Assembly: GCF_023822065.1 (NCBI RefSeq)
Contig: NZ_CP084930.1
Span: 434,001-498,000, forward strand
Length of the DNA: 64,000 nt
Origin: Sphingomonas morindae
GTDB lineage: Bacteria > Pseudomonadota > Alphaproteobacteria > Sphingomonadales > Sphingomonadaceae
Reading direction: 5' to 3'
The position numbers and the translations under genes were made by a program. Below the pieces are notes generated by a model that did no database searches, had not been told where the DNA came from, and worked only from the letters and a program-made list of their open reading frames with translations. Shown piece by piece: positions 24,475 to 37,300 of the stretch. The stretch's first letter is position 1; every line of letters begins with the position of its first letter.

Positions 24475-27306
24475 TCAACGCGCGGTGGGCGTCGCCGTTT
24501 CGACCGGCAGCCCCAATGCCTCGAGCTGCGGGCGTACCGTGGCGGCATCGCCCACCACCAGCCAGAGCAGCTCGCCCGGCCGCAGCGCGCCCTTCAGCGC
24601 CGCCTGCATCTCGGCGGCGGTCAGCGCGCGGTAGCGGCCGGCGAGATGGACATAATAATCGTCCGGCCGCTTCAGCCGATCGTTCTTCTGCATCGCCGCC
24701 AGGATATCCCCGGCGGTGGCGAGCGCGCCGGGGAGCGCGCGCACATTGCTCGCCACCACCTTTTCGCGCTCGTCCTCGGTGATCGGCGCGCTGCCGAGCA
24801 GCGCGGTCATATCGTCAAGCGCGGCCTTGAGCGCGGGGCCGGTCTTGTCGGTCTGCACCGGGGCGACCAGCTTGAACGGCACGCGCCCGACATAGTCGCT
24901 AATCCCGCTCGCCACGCCATAGGACCAGTTGCGCGTCTCGCGCAGATCAGTGCTGAGCCGCGAGGTGATGCTGCCGCCCAGCGCCTCGTTGGCGGCGCGC
25001 AGCGCGAGCAGTTCGTCGGTGCCGTCCTGCGCCAGCACCTGCCCGGCGACGATCACCGATTGGGGCGAGCCCGGCCGGTCGAGCAGCACGATGCGGTTGC
25101 GCGGCGCGGGCACCGGGCGCGACAGATCCTTGGCGCCGGCCGGTGCCGCCGCCGCGCGCCAGCCGCCGAAGCGGGTCTCGAGCAGCGGCTGCACCTCGGC
25201 CAGCGGACGATCGCTGACGACGAAGATGGTCGCCTTGTCGGGCCGCACCCAGCGCGCCTTGAAGGCTTCGAGATCGGCCTTGCCGAGCTTTGCCACCGCC
25301 GCCGGATCGCCCGATCCGCTCGGCGGCACGCCATAGGCCGTGTCGCCATAGATCAGGCCCGGCAGGGTGCGGCTGGCCAGGCCGCTGGGATCCGCCAGCT
25401 CGGCCTTGATGCCGGTAAGCTGCTGAACGCGCACGCGCTCCAGATCGGCGAAGCTGGGGTTGAGCGTGACATCGGCGAGCAGATCGAGCCCGCCCGCGAG
25501 ATTGGCGCTGAGCCCCGCGAGCGTGATCAGGCTGCGGTCCATCGAGGCGCCGCTGTCGATCGAGATGCCGTAGCGCTCCTCGTCGGCGGCGAGATCGCCC
25601 GCGCTGCGCGTGGTCGTGCCCTGATCGAGCAGGTTGAGCATCAGCGCGTCCGTGCCCAGCGCGGCGCGCGGATCGGCGGCATGGCCGGCATCGAAGCTCA
25701 GCACCACGCGCGTCAGCGGCAGCGGCCCGCGCTGGGCGAAGACGATCGGGATGCCGTTGGACAGGCGCGCGCGCTGGATGGTGGGATAGGTCAGCGCGAC
25801 GATATCGCCCACCGCCGGCAGCGGCCGGGCCGGCTTGGCCGCCGGCGCGGCGCCGCTCGCCGCCGGCTGGGCGGCCGCCGCCGCCGCGCCCGGCTTGTCG
25901 GCATCGTCCTGCGTCGCCTTGGCCTGCTCCGCCGGCGGGCGCGGCCCGGGCGCGACGGTGAGCGCATAGGCCGGCCGGGTGAGCCAGCGCGCCGCCGCCG
26001 CGCGCACGCTCTCCGGCGTCGCCGCCGCATAGGCCTGGAGCTGGCGCGCGTAGAAGCCCGGATCCCCCGCGAACACCGCGCCCTGCGCCAGCGTGACCGC
26101 GCGGCCCGAAAAGCCGCCGACCGATTCCAGCGCGAACAGGCGCGACGAGACCTCGCGCGTCACGGCGCGGGCGAGTTCGTCCTGGCTGGGGCCCTTGGCG
26201 ATCAGATCGGCGAGGATGGCATCGATCCGGCGGTTCACGACCGAAGCGTCGGCGCCCGGCGCGAGATCGACCTGGATGCGGAAAATGCCCACCTTCTCCT
26301 GGCTTTCCAGCGAAGCGCTGGCGCCGACGGCGAGCTTGTCGCGGCGGACGAGCTGATCGTCGAAGCGCGAGCTGGCGAGGCCGCCCAACACGCTGCCGAA
26401 CAGATCGAGCGGCACCGTATCCGGCGCCGCCCAGCCCGGCACCACCCATTCGCGATAGAGGCGCGTCGTCGCCACCTGATCGTACAGCGTCTCGGCGCGC
26501 GGCGCGGGCAGGCTGGGCACCGAGACGGGCACCGGCGCGGGATCGGGCCCGCGCGGAATGTCGCCGAAATATTTCTGCGCGAGCCGCCGCGCGGTCGGCG
26601 CGTCGATATCGCCCGCCAGCACCAGCACCGCATTGTTCGGGCCATAATGGCTGCGGAACCAGCCGCGCACATCCTCAAGGCTGGCATGGCCGAGATCGTC
26701 CATCGAGCCGATCGTGCTGTGATGATAGGGATGATCCGCCGGGAAGAGCGCGTCCGCCTCGGCATATTGCACCAGGCCATAGGGCGCGTTGTCGCCCTGG
26801 CGCTTCTCGTTCATCACCACGCCGCGCTGGCGATCCAGCGTCTGCTGGCTGACCGCGCCGAGCAGATGGCCCATGCGATCGCTTTCCAGAAACAGCACCC
26901 GCTCCAGCGCCGGGGTCGGCACCGTCTCGAAATAATTGGTGCGATCATACCAGGTGGTGCCGTTCCAGTCGGTCGCGCCCATCGCCTCGAGATGCGGGAA
27001 GATGCCGCCCGGCACATTTTCGGAGCCGTAGAACATCAGATGCTCGAACAGATGGGCGAAGCCGGTCTTACCGGCGGGCTCGTCCTTGGAGCCGACATGG
27101 TACCAGATCGACGTCGCCACCACCGGCACGCTGCGATCGGTCGAGACGATCACGCGCAGGCCGTTGGCGAGGGTGAATTGCTCGAAGGGGATGCGCGCCT
27201 GGGCGGCGATGGCGGCGAGCGGCGCGGGCTTTGGCAGCGGCGCCGCCGCGGCAAGCGGGGACATCACGGTCGCGGCGAGAAGCAGGCCGAGGGCGCGCAG
27301 GCGCAT
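24475..27306 (-). CDS. M16 family zinc metallopeptidase, two-unit (pitrilysin-type) protein
   Basis: 943 residues with a signal peptide (MRLRALGLLLAATVMSPLAAAA), so periplasmic. The first M16 unit carries the inverted zinc motif HLFEH (85-89) and the distal Glu in VVMNEKRQGDNAPYG. A linker rich in Ala/Pro (about 465-500) joins a second M16-like unit (about 510-930) without the motif. Such fusions act as clamshell peptidases degrading small peptides, possibly including imported or misfolded peptides. Monocistronic, 26 bp after the 101-aa gene's start. Confidence 0.9.
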   Translation of the reverse strand: MRLRALGLLLAATVMSPLAAAAPLPKPAPLAAIAAQARIPFEQFTLANGLRVIVSTDRSVPVVATSIWYHVGSKDEPAGKTGFAHLFEHLMFYGSENVPGGIFPHLEAMGATDWNGTTWYDRTNYFETVPTPALERVLFLESDRMGHLLGAVSQQTLDRQRGVVMNEKRQGDNAPYGLVQYAEADALFPADHPYHHSTIGSMDDLGHASLEDVRGWFRSHYGPNNAVLVLAGDIDAPTARRLAQKYFGDIPRGPDPAPVPVSVPSLPAPRAETLYDQVATTRLYREWVVPGWAAPDTVPLDLFGSVLGGLASSRFDDQLVRRDKLAVGASASLESQEKVGIFRIQVDLAPGADASVVNRRIDAILADLIAKGPSQDELARAVTREVSSRLFALESVGGFSGRAVTLAQGAVFAGDPGFYARQLQAYAAATPESVRAAAARWLTRPAYALTVAPGPRPPAEQAKATQDDADKPGAAAAAAQPAASGAAPAAKPARPLPAVGDIVALTYPTIQRARLSNGIPIVFAQRGPLPLTRVVLSFDAGHAADPRAALGTDALMLNLLDQGTTTRSAGDLAADEERYGISIDSGASMDRSLITLAGLSANLAGGLDLLADVTLNPSFADLERVRVQQLTGIKAELADPSGLASRTLPGLIYGDTAYGVPPSGSGDPAAVAKLGKADLEAFKARWVRPDKATIFVVSDRPLAEVQPLLETRFGGWRAAAAPAGAKDLSRPVPAPRNRIVLLDRPGSPQSVIVAGQVLAQDGTDELLALRAANEALGGSITSRLSTDLRETRNWSYGVASGISDYVGRVPFKLVAPVQTDKTGPALKAALDDMTALLGSAPITEDEREKVVASNVRALPGALATAGDILAAMQKNDRLKRPDDYYVHLAGRYRALTAAEMQAALKGALRPGELLWLVVGDAATVRPQLEALGLPVETATPTAR

Positions 27307-27414
27307 CAGAAGGGCTCCGATGAAGAAGGGAGACGCGGAACGATCGCATTAGGCTTGGCGAAGCGGCGCGGGTTAGGCAAGCCTCGAGATCCGTACCCAA
27401 GCCGGAGTGTCCTT

Positions 27415-27924
27415 ATGCCCAAGCGCCCCGATTTGCCCGAGCTGGCGCTGCGCTATCTTCACAAGGAACCGCACGCGCTCGAACCGGAAGAACGCAAGGT
27501 TCTGACGAGCCTGGAGGAACGCCGCCCGATCAGCCGCGACGCGAGCGATCTGGAGGCCGCCGAGCTGGGCTTTGCCGACCGGCTTTCGGATCGGGTCGCG
27601 GCGATCGGCGGATCGTGGAGCTTCATTATCGGCTTTCTCGTCGCGCTGCTCGGCTGGATGGTGCTCAACAGCGGCGTGCTGGCGCATTGGAACCGGGCCT
27701 TCGATCCCTATCCCTATATCTTCCTCAACCTGATGATGTCGCTGATCGCCGCAATCCAGGCGCCGATCATCATGATGAGCCAGAACCGCCAGTCCGACCG
27801 CGATCGGGTCGCCGCCAGCCATGATTACGAGGTCAATCTCCGCGCCGAGCTGGAGATCATGCGGCTGCACGAGAAGATCGATCTCGTGCTGGCGCGGCTG
27901 GAGCGGCTGGAGCCGGCGTCGTGA
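27415..27924 (+). CDS. DUF1003 membrane protein
   Basis: 169 residues. A charged N-terminal region is followed by two transmembrane helices (about 65-85 and 100-125: SWSFIIGFLVALLGWMVLN, YIFLNLMMSLIAAIQAPIIMM), then SQNRQSDRDRVAASHDYEVNL and a C-terminal coiled coil. This matches DUF1003, whose function is unknown. The ATG at 27415 has GGAG 7 nt upstream. It is divergent from the M16 gene and upstream of clpB. Confidence 0.85.
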   Translation: MPKRPDLPELALRYLHKEPHALEPEERKVLTSLEERRPISRDASDLEAAELGFADRLSDRVAAIGGSWSFIIGFLVALLGWMVLNSGVLAHWNRAFDPYPYIFLNLMMSLIAAIQAPIIMMSQNRQSDRDRVAASHDYEVNLRAELEIMRLHEKIDLVLARLERLEPAS

Positions 27925-27962
27925 GGACGATCATGGCACCGCGCGGGCACGGTGCCTGACCT

Positions 27963-27990
27963 CTTGTGTTGCATTTGGGCCACACCATAT
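27963..27990 (+). promoter_or_regulatory. Probable RpoH (sigma-32) heat-shock promoter of clpB
   Basis: CTTG at 27963-27966, 18 nt, then CCATAT at 27985-27990 within CACCATATGA, fitting the alphaproteobacterial RpoH pattern (CTTG and a C-rich TAT -10). The leader to the clpB ATG at 28017 would be about 20 nt and includes GAGGGGAG. Confidence 0.6.
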
Positions 27991-28016
27991 GAGGCCCGAA
28001 CATCGAGGGGAGACCC

Positions 28017-30599
<2,583 letters not shown>

Positions 30600-30607
30600 C
30601 CGACGCG

Positions 30608-30633
30608 GCGGGGCGGCACCGGCGCCGCCCCGC
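30608..30633. terminator. Hairpin between convergent clpB and TonB receptor gene
   Basis: Perfect 10-bp stem (GCGGGGCGGC 30608-30617, GCCGCCCCGC 30624-30633) with a 6-nt loop, eight bases after the clpB stop. Confidence 0.6.
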
Positions 30634-30642
30634 TGCCCGGGA

Positions 30643-33531
30643 TCAGAAGCGGAAATTCAGCGCGACGAAGAAATCGCGCCCGAGCGCATCGTACACGCTC
30701 GGATAGGTGTTGGACTGTTCCTGATTGTCGCCCATGATCGGCGGCGTCCGGTCCAGCAGATTGTTGACGCCGAGCGTGATGTTCGTGCCCTCGCGCAGCT
30801 TGTACATCAGCGCGAGATCGAAATAGTCCACCGCGCCGACCCGCTCGACGACATAGGTGTTGGCGGGATCGTCGTCGCGCACCTGGCTCAGATGGCGCCA
30901 GGCGGTGCTGAGCAGCACCGGCCCGTCGCTATAGCTGATCCGCATCGTGCTCTTGAAAGTGGATTGCGGCTGGCCGGTGGGTAAGGCCGCCTTGCACAGC
31001 GCGCCGAACTTGCCCGCGCAGTTCAGCCGGGTGGTGCCGGGGCCGAAATAGGCTTCCAGCTTGGTCGTCCAGCTCCCGGCGAAGGTGGCGCTGATCTTCG
31101 ACTGGCCGGCGCCGGTAAGGCTGAAGTTCAGCGCGCGGCCGTAGTCCGCCTGAACATCGACGCCCCGGACGACGAAGGAGCCGATATTGGCCTTCCTCGT
31201 GTCCAGAACATACACCGTGCCGTCCGGGCCGAGGCTGCCGTCGAGCGATCCGGTGCGTGGATTGCGATGGATCGCGCGACAATAGGGGCTGCCCGCATCC
31301 TGGATGACCAGATAGCATTGGGCGAAGACATTGCCCGCGCCGCCGCCAAAGTCGGCGATCGCGTCCTTCACCTCGATCGCGTAATAATCGGCCGTCACAT
31401 GAAAGCCGGGCACGGCGCGCGGCGAGAAAATGCCGCCGATCGTGTAGCTGGTGGAAGTTTCCGCCGAAAGATTCGGATTGCCCCCGGTCGTGGCAGGAAT
31501 CTGCACATTAGGCTGCACCGTCGGCTGGCCGAGCGACGCCGCCGGCACCCCGGTGGCGATACAGACATCGCGGAGCTTGCCGGGCGCCAGGGCGGCGGCG
31601 GTGGCGCACGGATCGGTCAGGCTCGGATTGTCATCGCCCACGCCGCCGTAGAGATTCTCGACATTGGGCGCGCGGATGGCGCGCTGAAATTGGCCGCGCA
31701 CCGTAAAATTCTCGACCGGGGACCATTTGAAATCGCCCGCATAGGTCCAGACCGCGCCGATGCCTTTGACCGAATAGGTTGAATAGCGGGCGGCGCCGTG
31801 CAGCTCCACGAGCTTGAGCAGGGGCTGATCCGCGACGACCGGGATGTTCAATTCGGTGAAGCCCTCGGTCACGTCATAGCCGCCCTCGGTCGGTTTGCCC
31901 GCGTTGAAGCCGAGCACATCGCCCGACGAGAGCGCGGTATCGGGGATGAAGCGGCTGCTCACGCTGCGGCGCTCCACGCCGGCGGCGAAGCCGATCGGGG
32001 CGGCGCCGAGGCCGAGGCCGAACAATTCGCCGCTGACCGTCGCCGTCGCCACCTGAAGCTGCGACATGGTCTGGTTCTGGGCGAGGATGCTGATCTTCTC
32101 GAGCGAGTCCTTGCTGATCGTGCCGGGCCCGAAAATATTCATCGATCCATCGAGCAGCGCGGCCTGGAAGGCTTTGTGGCTGATATTGCCCTCCTGCATG
32201 TTGGCGTTGCGGGTGCGTGCGAAGCTGTAATAGGCATCATAGTGCAGCCGATCGGTCAGATCGCCGCGAATGCCCGCCAGCAGGCGATAGGCGTTGCGCT
32301 CGTCCAGGCTCTTGCGCAGCCCCGTCTCGACGATGCGACGCCCGATGTTCAACTTGACCTGGCCGGCGCTGACCCCGCCATTCGCCAATTGACGCGCGGC
32401 GATCGTCTCGACCGCAAGCTGGTCCGCGGCGGCAAGGACGGTGTTCGCCTTCGCGACATCGAACACAAAGGCGCCGGTAACCGGCGTGGGCGCAAGCGCG
32501 GCGGCGACCTGGTTGTTGACGTAGGAGAATTCGCCATAGACGGTCGCCCCGTCATTCAGCTGATAGTCGGCATAGCCGCCAATCAGCCAGCGCTCCTGCG
32601 GCAACATCAGAAAGTTGACGGGCGCATAATTATAGGAGTCGGTGGCTTTGTTGAATGGGCGTGACGGATCGCCCGGCTTGTCGAAAATGGCGCCCAGCCC
32701 CGCGAAGTTGGTGCCGGCGCCGTCGGGCGTGAAGAACCGGCCCTGGGGTATGGTGCGCGAACCGCCCGGCGCGAAATAACCGCGCCCCTGATCGTCAAAG
32801 GCATCGGTGAACGTGGTTCTCGAAAAATCCCGATCGCCCTGGAATACCGAGGCGCGCCGGTAATATTCGCCGAACAGCGTCACATGGCCCCGTCCCTCGG
32901 CGAAGGCGCCGCCGACGGCGCCGTGGATCTCGTAGCGGCGACCATCGCCCCGGCCGGTGAGGCCATATTGCCCGCCGACCTCGAAGCCGTTGACCGACTT
33001 GCGCAGCTTGAAGTTCACCACGCCGGCGACCGCATCCGATCCATAGACGGCGGAGGCGCCGCCGGTAGTTGTCTCCACGCTTTCGATGAGGAAGGCGGGG
33101 ATGGTGTTTAGATCGACGATCTGGCCGGTATCGTAGAACATCCAGCGCCGGCCATTGAGGAGCACCAGCGTCCGCGAGGCGCCGAGGTTGCGCAGCGACA
33201 GCGTCACCGCGCCATCGCCCGGATTGTTGGAAAAGGCCGTGGTGCCGGACACAACCTGCGGCAGGCTGTTCAGCACCGTCTCGACATTCACCGCGCCGCG
33301 CAGCGCGAAATCCTGGGCGGTCACCACCGTGATGGGCGCGGCCGAGGTGAGATCGGCGCGGGCGATACGCGAACCGGTGACGATGATCGCGCCCGGTTGC
33401 GCGGCGGCATTGTCCGCCGCCGCCTCGGGCGCGAGCGGCGCCTCCGCCTGCGCCCAGGCGGTGCCGGCACTCAAGGCCGTCAGAAGCACGGTTGACCCCA
33501 ATAGGCGGGTCACTTTTTCCGAAAAACGCAT
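30643..33531 (-). CDS. TonB-dependent outer-membrane receptor
   Basis: 962 residues. Signal peptide (cleavage after AWAQ), TonB-box-like GAIIVTGSRIARADL, plug domain (LVLLNGRRWMFYDTGQ, ASAVYGSDAVAGVVNFKL) and a C-terminal beta-barrel ending in VALNFRF with the terminal Phe expected of an outer-membrane protein. Substrate unknown. This Oar-like or sphingomonad receptor group is mostly uncharacterised. The ATG at 33531 has AGAGGGGGG upstream. It is divergent from a second, related receptor at 34341, and an AT-richer leader region lies upstream. Confidence 0.93.
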   Translation of the reverse strand: MRFSEKVTRLLGSTVLLTALSAGTAWAQAEAPLAPEAAADNAAAQPGAIIVTGSRIARADLTSAAPITVVTAQDFALRGAVNVETVLNSLPQVVSGTTAFSNNPGDGAVTLSLRNLGASRTLVLLNGRRWMFYDTGQIVDLNTIPAFLIESVETTTGGASAVYGSDAVAGVVNFKLRKSVNGFEVGGQYGLTGRGDGRRYEIHGAVGGAFAEGRGHVTLFGEYYRRASVFQGDRDFSRTTFTDAFDDQGRGYFAPGGSRTIPQGRFFTPDGAGTNFAGLGAIFDKPGDPSRPFNKATDSYNYAPVNFLMLPQERWLIGGYADYQLNDGATVYGEFSYVNNQVAAALAPTPVTGAFVFDVAKANTVLAAADQLAVETIAARQLANGGVSAGQVKLNIGRRIVETGLRKSLDERNAYRLLAGIRGDLTDRLHYDAYYSFARTRNANMQEGNISHKAFQAALLDGSMNIFGPGTISKDSLEKISILAQNQTMSQLQVATATVSGELFGLGLGAAPIGFAAGVERRSVSSRFIPDTALSSGDVLGFNAGKPTEGGYDVTEGFTELNIPVVADQPLLKLVELHGAARYSTYSVKGIGAVWTYAGDFKWSPVENFTVRGQFQRAIRAPNVENLYGGVGDDNPSLTDPCATAAALAPGKLRDVCIATGVPAASLGQPTVQPNVQIPATTGGNPNLSAETSTSYTIGGIFSPRAVPGFHVTADYYAIEVKDAIADFGGGAGNVFAQCYLVIQDAGSPYCRAIHRNPRTGSLDGSLGPDGTVYVLDTRKANIGSFVVRGVDVQADYGRALNFSLTGAGQSKISATFAGSWTTKLEAYFGPGTTRLNCAGKFGALCKAALPTGQPQSTFKSTMRISYSDGPVLLSTAWRHLSQVRDDDPANTYVVERVGAVDYFDLALMYKLREGTNITLGVNNLLDRTPPIMGDNQEQSNTYPSVYDALGRDFFVALNFRF

Positions 33532-34340
33532 GCTGTTCCCCCCTCTTAAAGCGGCGGTCGCCAGGCGCTGTGCGAAGGGTCGCCGGGATCCAACGCAGCA
33601 CAAGCGACTGCACTCAAGAGCAGCAGAGTCGTTGAGGCTGTAAAGCTAGGGAATCACAACAGTCAGAGTCATTAAGTTATTCTGTCACAAACAGGCAACA
33701 GGATATTTCTCTAGGTGTTATTACGAGGTTTTTGGTAAGTTCGTGATTGTAATAGGTTTTGCTATCCGCAGGCGCCACGGGCATGACTTGCCGCGCCCAT
33801 TTCCTTCTGCATTAATCGGATGAGGTGCGCGTGCCGGATTTCGGCTTCGCCTTTCACGAGGCCGCGCGCGCGCCATCTCCTGCCGGCGCCGGTTCGCGCA
33901 CGCGCGTCGGCCCAAATGTCGCGCGATCGCCCGCGCGCGAAACCGCACGAGCGCGAGCACGGCACGGCATCCGCGCACCTAGCCTGACAGCCGCGCGAGC
34001 CCGGCGCCTCGCCCCATCCGCTTGAGCCAGAATCAGTCTGGTGCGGGCACGGCCGCGCCGGATGCGGGCGGTACGAGGCCATCCGGCGTGTCGCTCGATT
34101 TGGGTAGCCCGCGACACAGTCGGGAAGCCGATCGGTATCCCAACGAAATCATATTGCGACATCTATGCCATTGGTGCGTCAGACGTGTGGCAAAATTGCT
34201 ACGGTGTGAACTCGAAAGGTCCTCCGCAGCACACTCGAGTTGCCGGTACGGAGTTTCTGTTCCTAGAAACGCTTATTCGGCACGGGAGCCGAGCAATGCG
34301 GGCGACGCCTAAAGGCCGCCTCTGAAGGGGACGAGTTTTC
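33532..34340. other. Long intergenic region between divergent TonB receptors
   Basis: About 800 bp. Bases near 33600-33790 are clearly less GC-rich than the rest of the window and include short palindromic pieces (such as CTGTCACAAACAG), so promoter and operator sites for the minus-strand receptor are likely here. Bases about 33800-34330 have several short open frames on both strands, none with a convincing start signal or a known domain. I see no tRNA and no riboswitch I can support. Confidence 0.6.
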
Positions 34341-37300
34341 ATGACTAGCAAGTCAATCGCCAGGCGATTGCTGGGCACGACGTTCATCGCCGGTGTCGTG
34401 CTGACCTGCGCGCCCGCCTTCGCCCAGACGGCGCCGGCTTCCTCGGCAACCCCAGCCGGCTCCGATCCGGGCGCCAGCATCACCCCGGCAGGCGTGAATG
34501 GCGGCGATCAGACCGGCAACAACGCGATCGTCGTCACCGGCTCGCGCATTCCGCAGCCCAACCTCACCTCGGCCAGCCCGGTCACGGTGCTGAACAGCCA
34601 GGCCGCCAAGCTGCAGGGCACGACCCGCATCGAGGATCTGATCAACACGCTGCCGCAGGCCTTCGCCTCGCAGGGCAGCGCCGTGTCGAACGGCTCCAGC
34701 GGCACCGCCACCGTCAACCTCCGCAATCTCGGCGACCAGCGCACGCTGGTGCTGGTGAACGGCCGCCGGCTGATGCCGGGCGACCCCACCTCGCCGACCG
34801 CCGACCTCAACTTCATCCCCACCGCGCTGGTGAAGCGCGTCGACGTGCTGACCGGCGGCGCCTCTTCGGTCTATGGTTCGGACGCGGTCGCGGGCGTCGT
34901 CAACTTCATCCTCGATACCGACTTCACCGGCTTCGGCGTCGACACGCAATATGGCCTCTACCAGCACGACAATCGCGATCGCTATTCGCAGCAGCTGAAC
35001 GCCGCCGCCGGCTATTCGGCGCCGTCGGGCAATTCGGCCAACGGCCACACCATCGACGCCAACGTCAAGCTGGGTGCCGGCTTCGACGATAATCGCGGCC
35101 ATGTCGTCGCCTATTTCGGCTATCGCAAGATCTCCGCGGTCGACCAGAGCACGCGCGACTACAGCAATTGCGGCCTCTCGGCGCTCTCGACCGGCGGCTA
35201 TACCTGCAGCGGCTCCGCCACCTCCTTCCCGGCGGTGCTGAACCTCGTTTCGGGCGGCCGTTATCAGGTGGCGCCGAACGGCGGCCTGACGCGCAATGTG
35301 GCGCTGTTCAACGCCAACCCCTATAACTATTACCAGCGCCCCGACGAGCGCTATACGGCGGGCTTCTTCGGCCATTATGACGTGGCCGACTTCTTCAAGC
35401 CCTATGCCGAGTTCGGCTTCATGGCCGATCACACCAATGCCGTCATCGCTCCCTCGGGCGATTTCAGCAACACCACCACCATCAACTGCAACAATCCCTA
35501 TCTGTCGGCCACGCAGTCGGCGGTGCTCTGCGCCCCCGGCAATCTGGTGCTCAACGATCCGTCCAACAACGCCAGCGGCGCCGCAACCTTCCGCAATCCG
35601 GACGGCACGCTCTACAACAAGGCGAATGTCGCGATCGGTCGCCGTAACGTCGAGGGCGGCGGGCGCGATGCGGACATCCGTCACACCGACTTCCGGATCG
35701 TGCTCGGCACCAAGGGCGATGTCGCCAAGGGTCTCAGCTACGATGCATATTTCCAATATGGTGAGACCCAGTACAATCTCATCTATCGCAACGAGTTCTC
35801 GGTTTCGCGCCTGAACAACGCGATCGACGTGATCTCGGATGCCAATGGCAATCCGGCGTGCCGCGCCGCGATCACCGGTGCCGATGCGAACTGCGTTCCC
35901 GTAAACTTCTTCTCCAGCGATCCGCTCAGCGCCGCGGCGCTCAACTATCTCCAGGTCCCGGGCTTCCAGAACGGCGACAACAAGGAGACGGTGGTCAACG
36001 CCTCGCTCACCTTCCTCGGTGACGAATATGGCCTGCGGTCGCCCTTCGCCGATCACGGCCTCGGCCTGAACTTCGGCGCCGAGTATCGCCGCGAGTCGCT
36101 CCGCCTCGAGGTCGACAACGAGTTCGCCACCGGCGATCTCGCCGGCCAGGGCGGCCCGACCCTGCCGCTTTCGGGCGCGTTCAACGTCCGCGAAGTGTTC
36201 GTCGAGGCGCAGCTTCCGCTCGTCGAGGACAAGCCCTTCTTCCACTCACTCTCGGTGGACGGCGGCTTCCGCTATTCCGACTACAGCACCTCGGGCTCGG
36301 TGGAATCCTATAAGGGCCAGCTGACCTGGGCGCCGATCCGCGACATCACCTTCCGCGGCGGCTACAACCGCGCCGTCCGCGCGGCCAATGTCCAGGAACT
36401 GTTCCAGGCCCAGTCGGTGCAGATCGACGGTTCGACCGATCCCTGCGCGGGCACCAACCCGACCTTCTCGGCGGCGCAGTGCGTCAATCTCGGCGTGCCC
36501 ACCAGCCGCTATGGGTCGATCCTGGACAATCCGTCGCAGCAGTATAACGGCCTGGTCGGCGGCAACCCGCAGCTGAAGCCGGAGACGGCCGACACCTACA
36601 CCGTCGGCGTGATCCTGCAGCCGAGCTTCCTCCGCGGCTTCAGCGCCTCGGTGGACGCCTTCTCGATCAAGGTGAAGAACCTGATCGGCACGGTCGGTGC
36701 CGACGTGATCCTGCAGCAGTGCGGCCTCACCGGCGCGGCCGAGTTCTGCAACCGCGTGCATCGTGACCAGTTCGGCACGCTGTTCCTCACCTCGAACGGC
36801 TATGTCGAGGATACCAACCTCAACGCCGGCTTCCTCAAGACCCGCGGCATCGACACCAACGTGTCGTACAATTATCGCAGCAGCCGCTGGGGCACCTTCG
36901 GCCTGAGCATGGTCGGCACCTATCTCGACGAGTTCCGCCGCAACGTGGTTCCCGCCGATTACGACTGCGCCGGCTTCTTCGGCGGCACCTGCGGCACGCC
37001 GGCGCCCAAGTGGCGTCACACGGCGCGCCTGAGCTGGACGAGCCCGGCCGATATCGGCCTGTCGCTCAACTGGCGCTTCTTCGGCAAGGTGCGGTACGAC
37101 AAGACCAGCTCGCAGCCGGATCTCGCCGGCAGCTACGGCCCGTCCGACGCTCGTATCGGCGCGCAGAGCTATTTCGATCTGGTCGCCACGACCCGCGTCG
37201 GCGATCACCTCGACATGCGTCTGGGCGTGAACAACATCGCCGACAAGAAGCCGCCGATCCTCAGCCAGGCGGCCGCGCCGATCGGTTCGTTCGGCAACGG

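Noticed and set aside
27337-27361. GGAAC upstream of the DUF1003 gene as a possible EcfG promoter
   Set aside because: No CGTT-like -10 at 16 or 17 nt (GCGA and CGAA only).
24646-27924. A 1092-codon plus-strand open frame
   Set aside because: It runs antisense through the M16 protease; its first ~900 codons are His/Arg/Gly-rich shadow sequence. Only the last 170 codons (27415-27924) are a real gene.
33854-34162. 103-codon minus-strand frame in the receptor spacer
   Set aside because: Arg/Ala-rich without start signal or domain; likely chance in GC-rich DNA.
34110-34180. GGGAAGCCG followed by ATCC, reminiscent of part of a cobalamin riboswitch
   Set aside because: The downstream conserved core (CCCGCNACTGT) and B12 box are missing and no secondary structure supports it.
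34353-36245. 630-codon minus-strand frame opposite the TonB receptor
   Set aside because: Shadow frame rich in Ile/Gly/Arg/Glu, opposite a clearly coding receptor.
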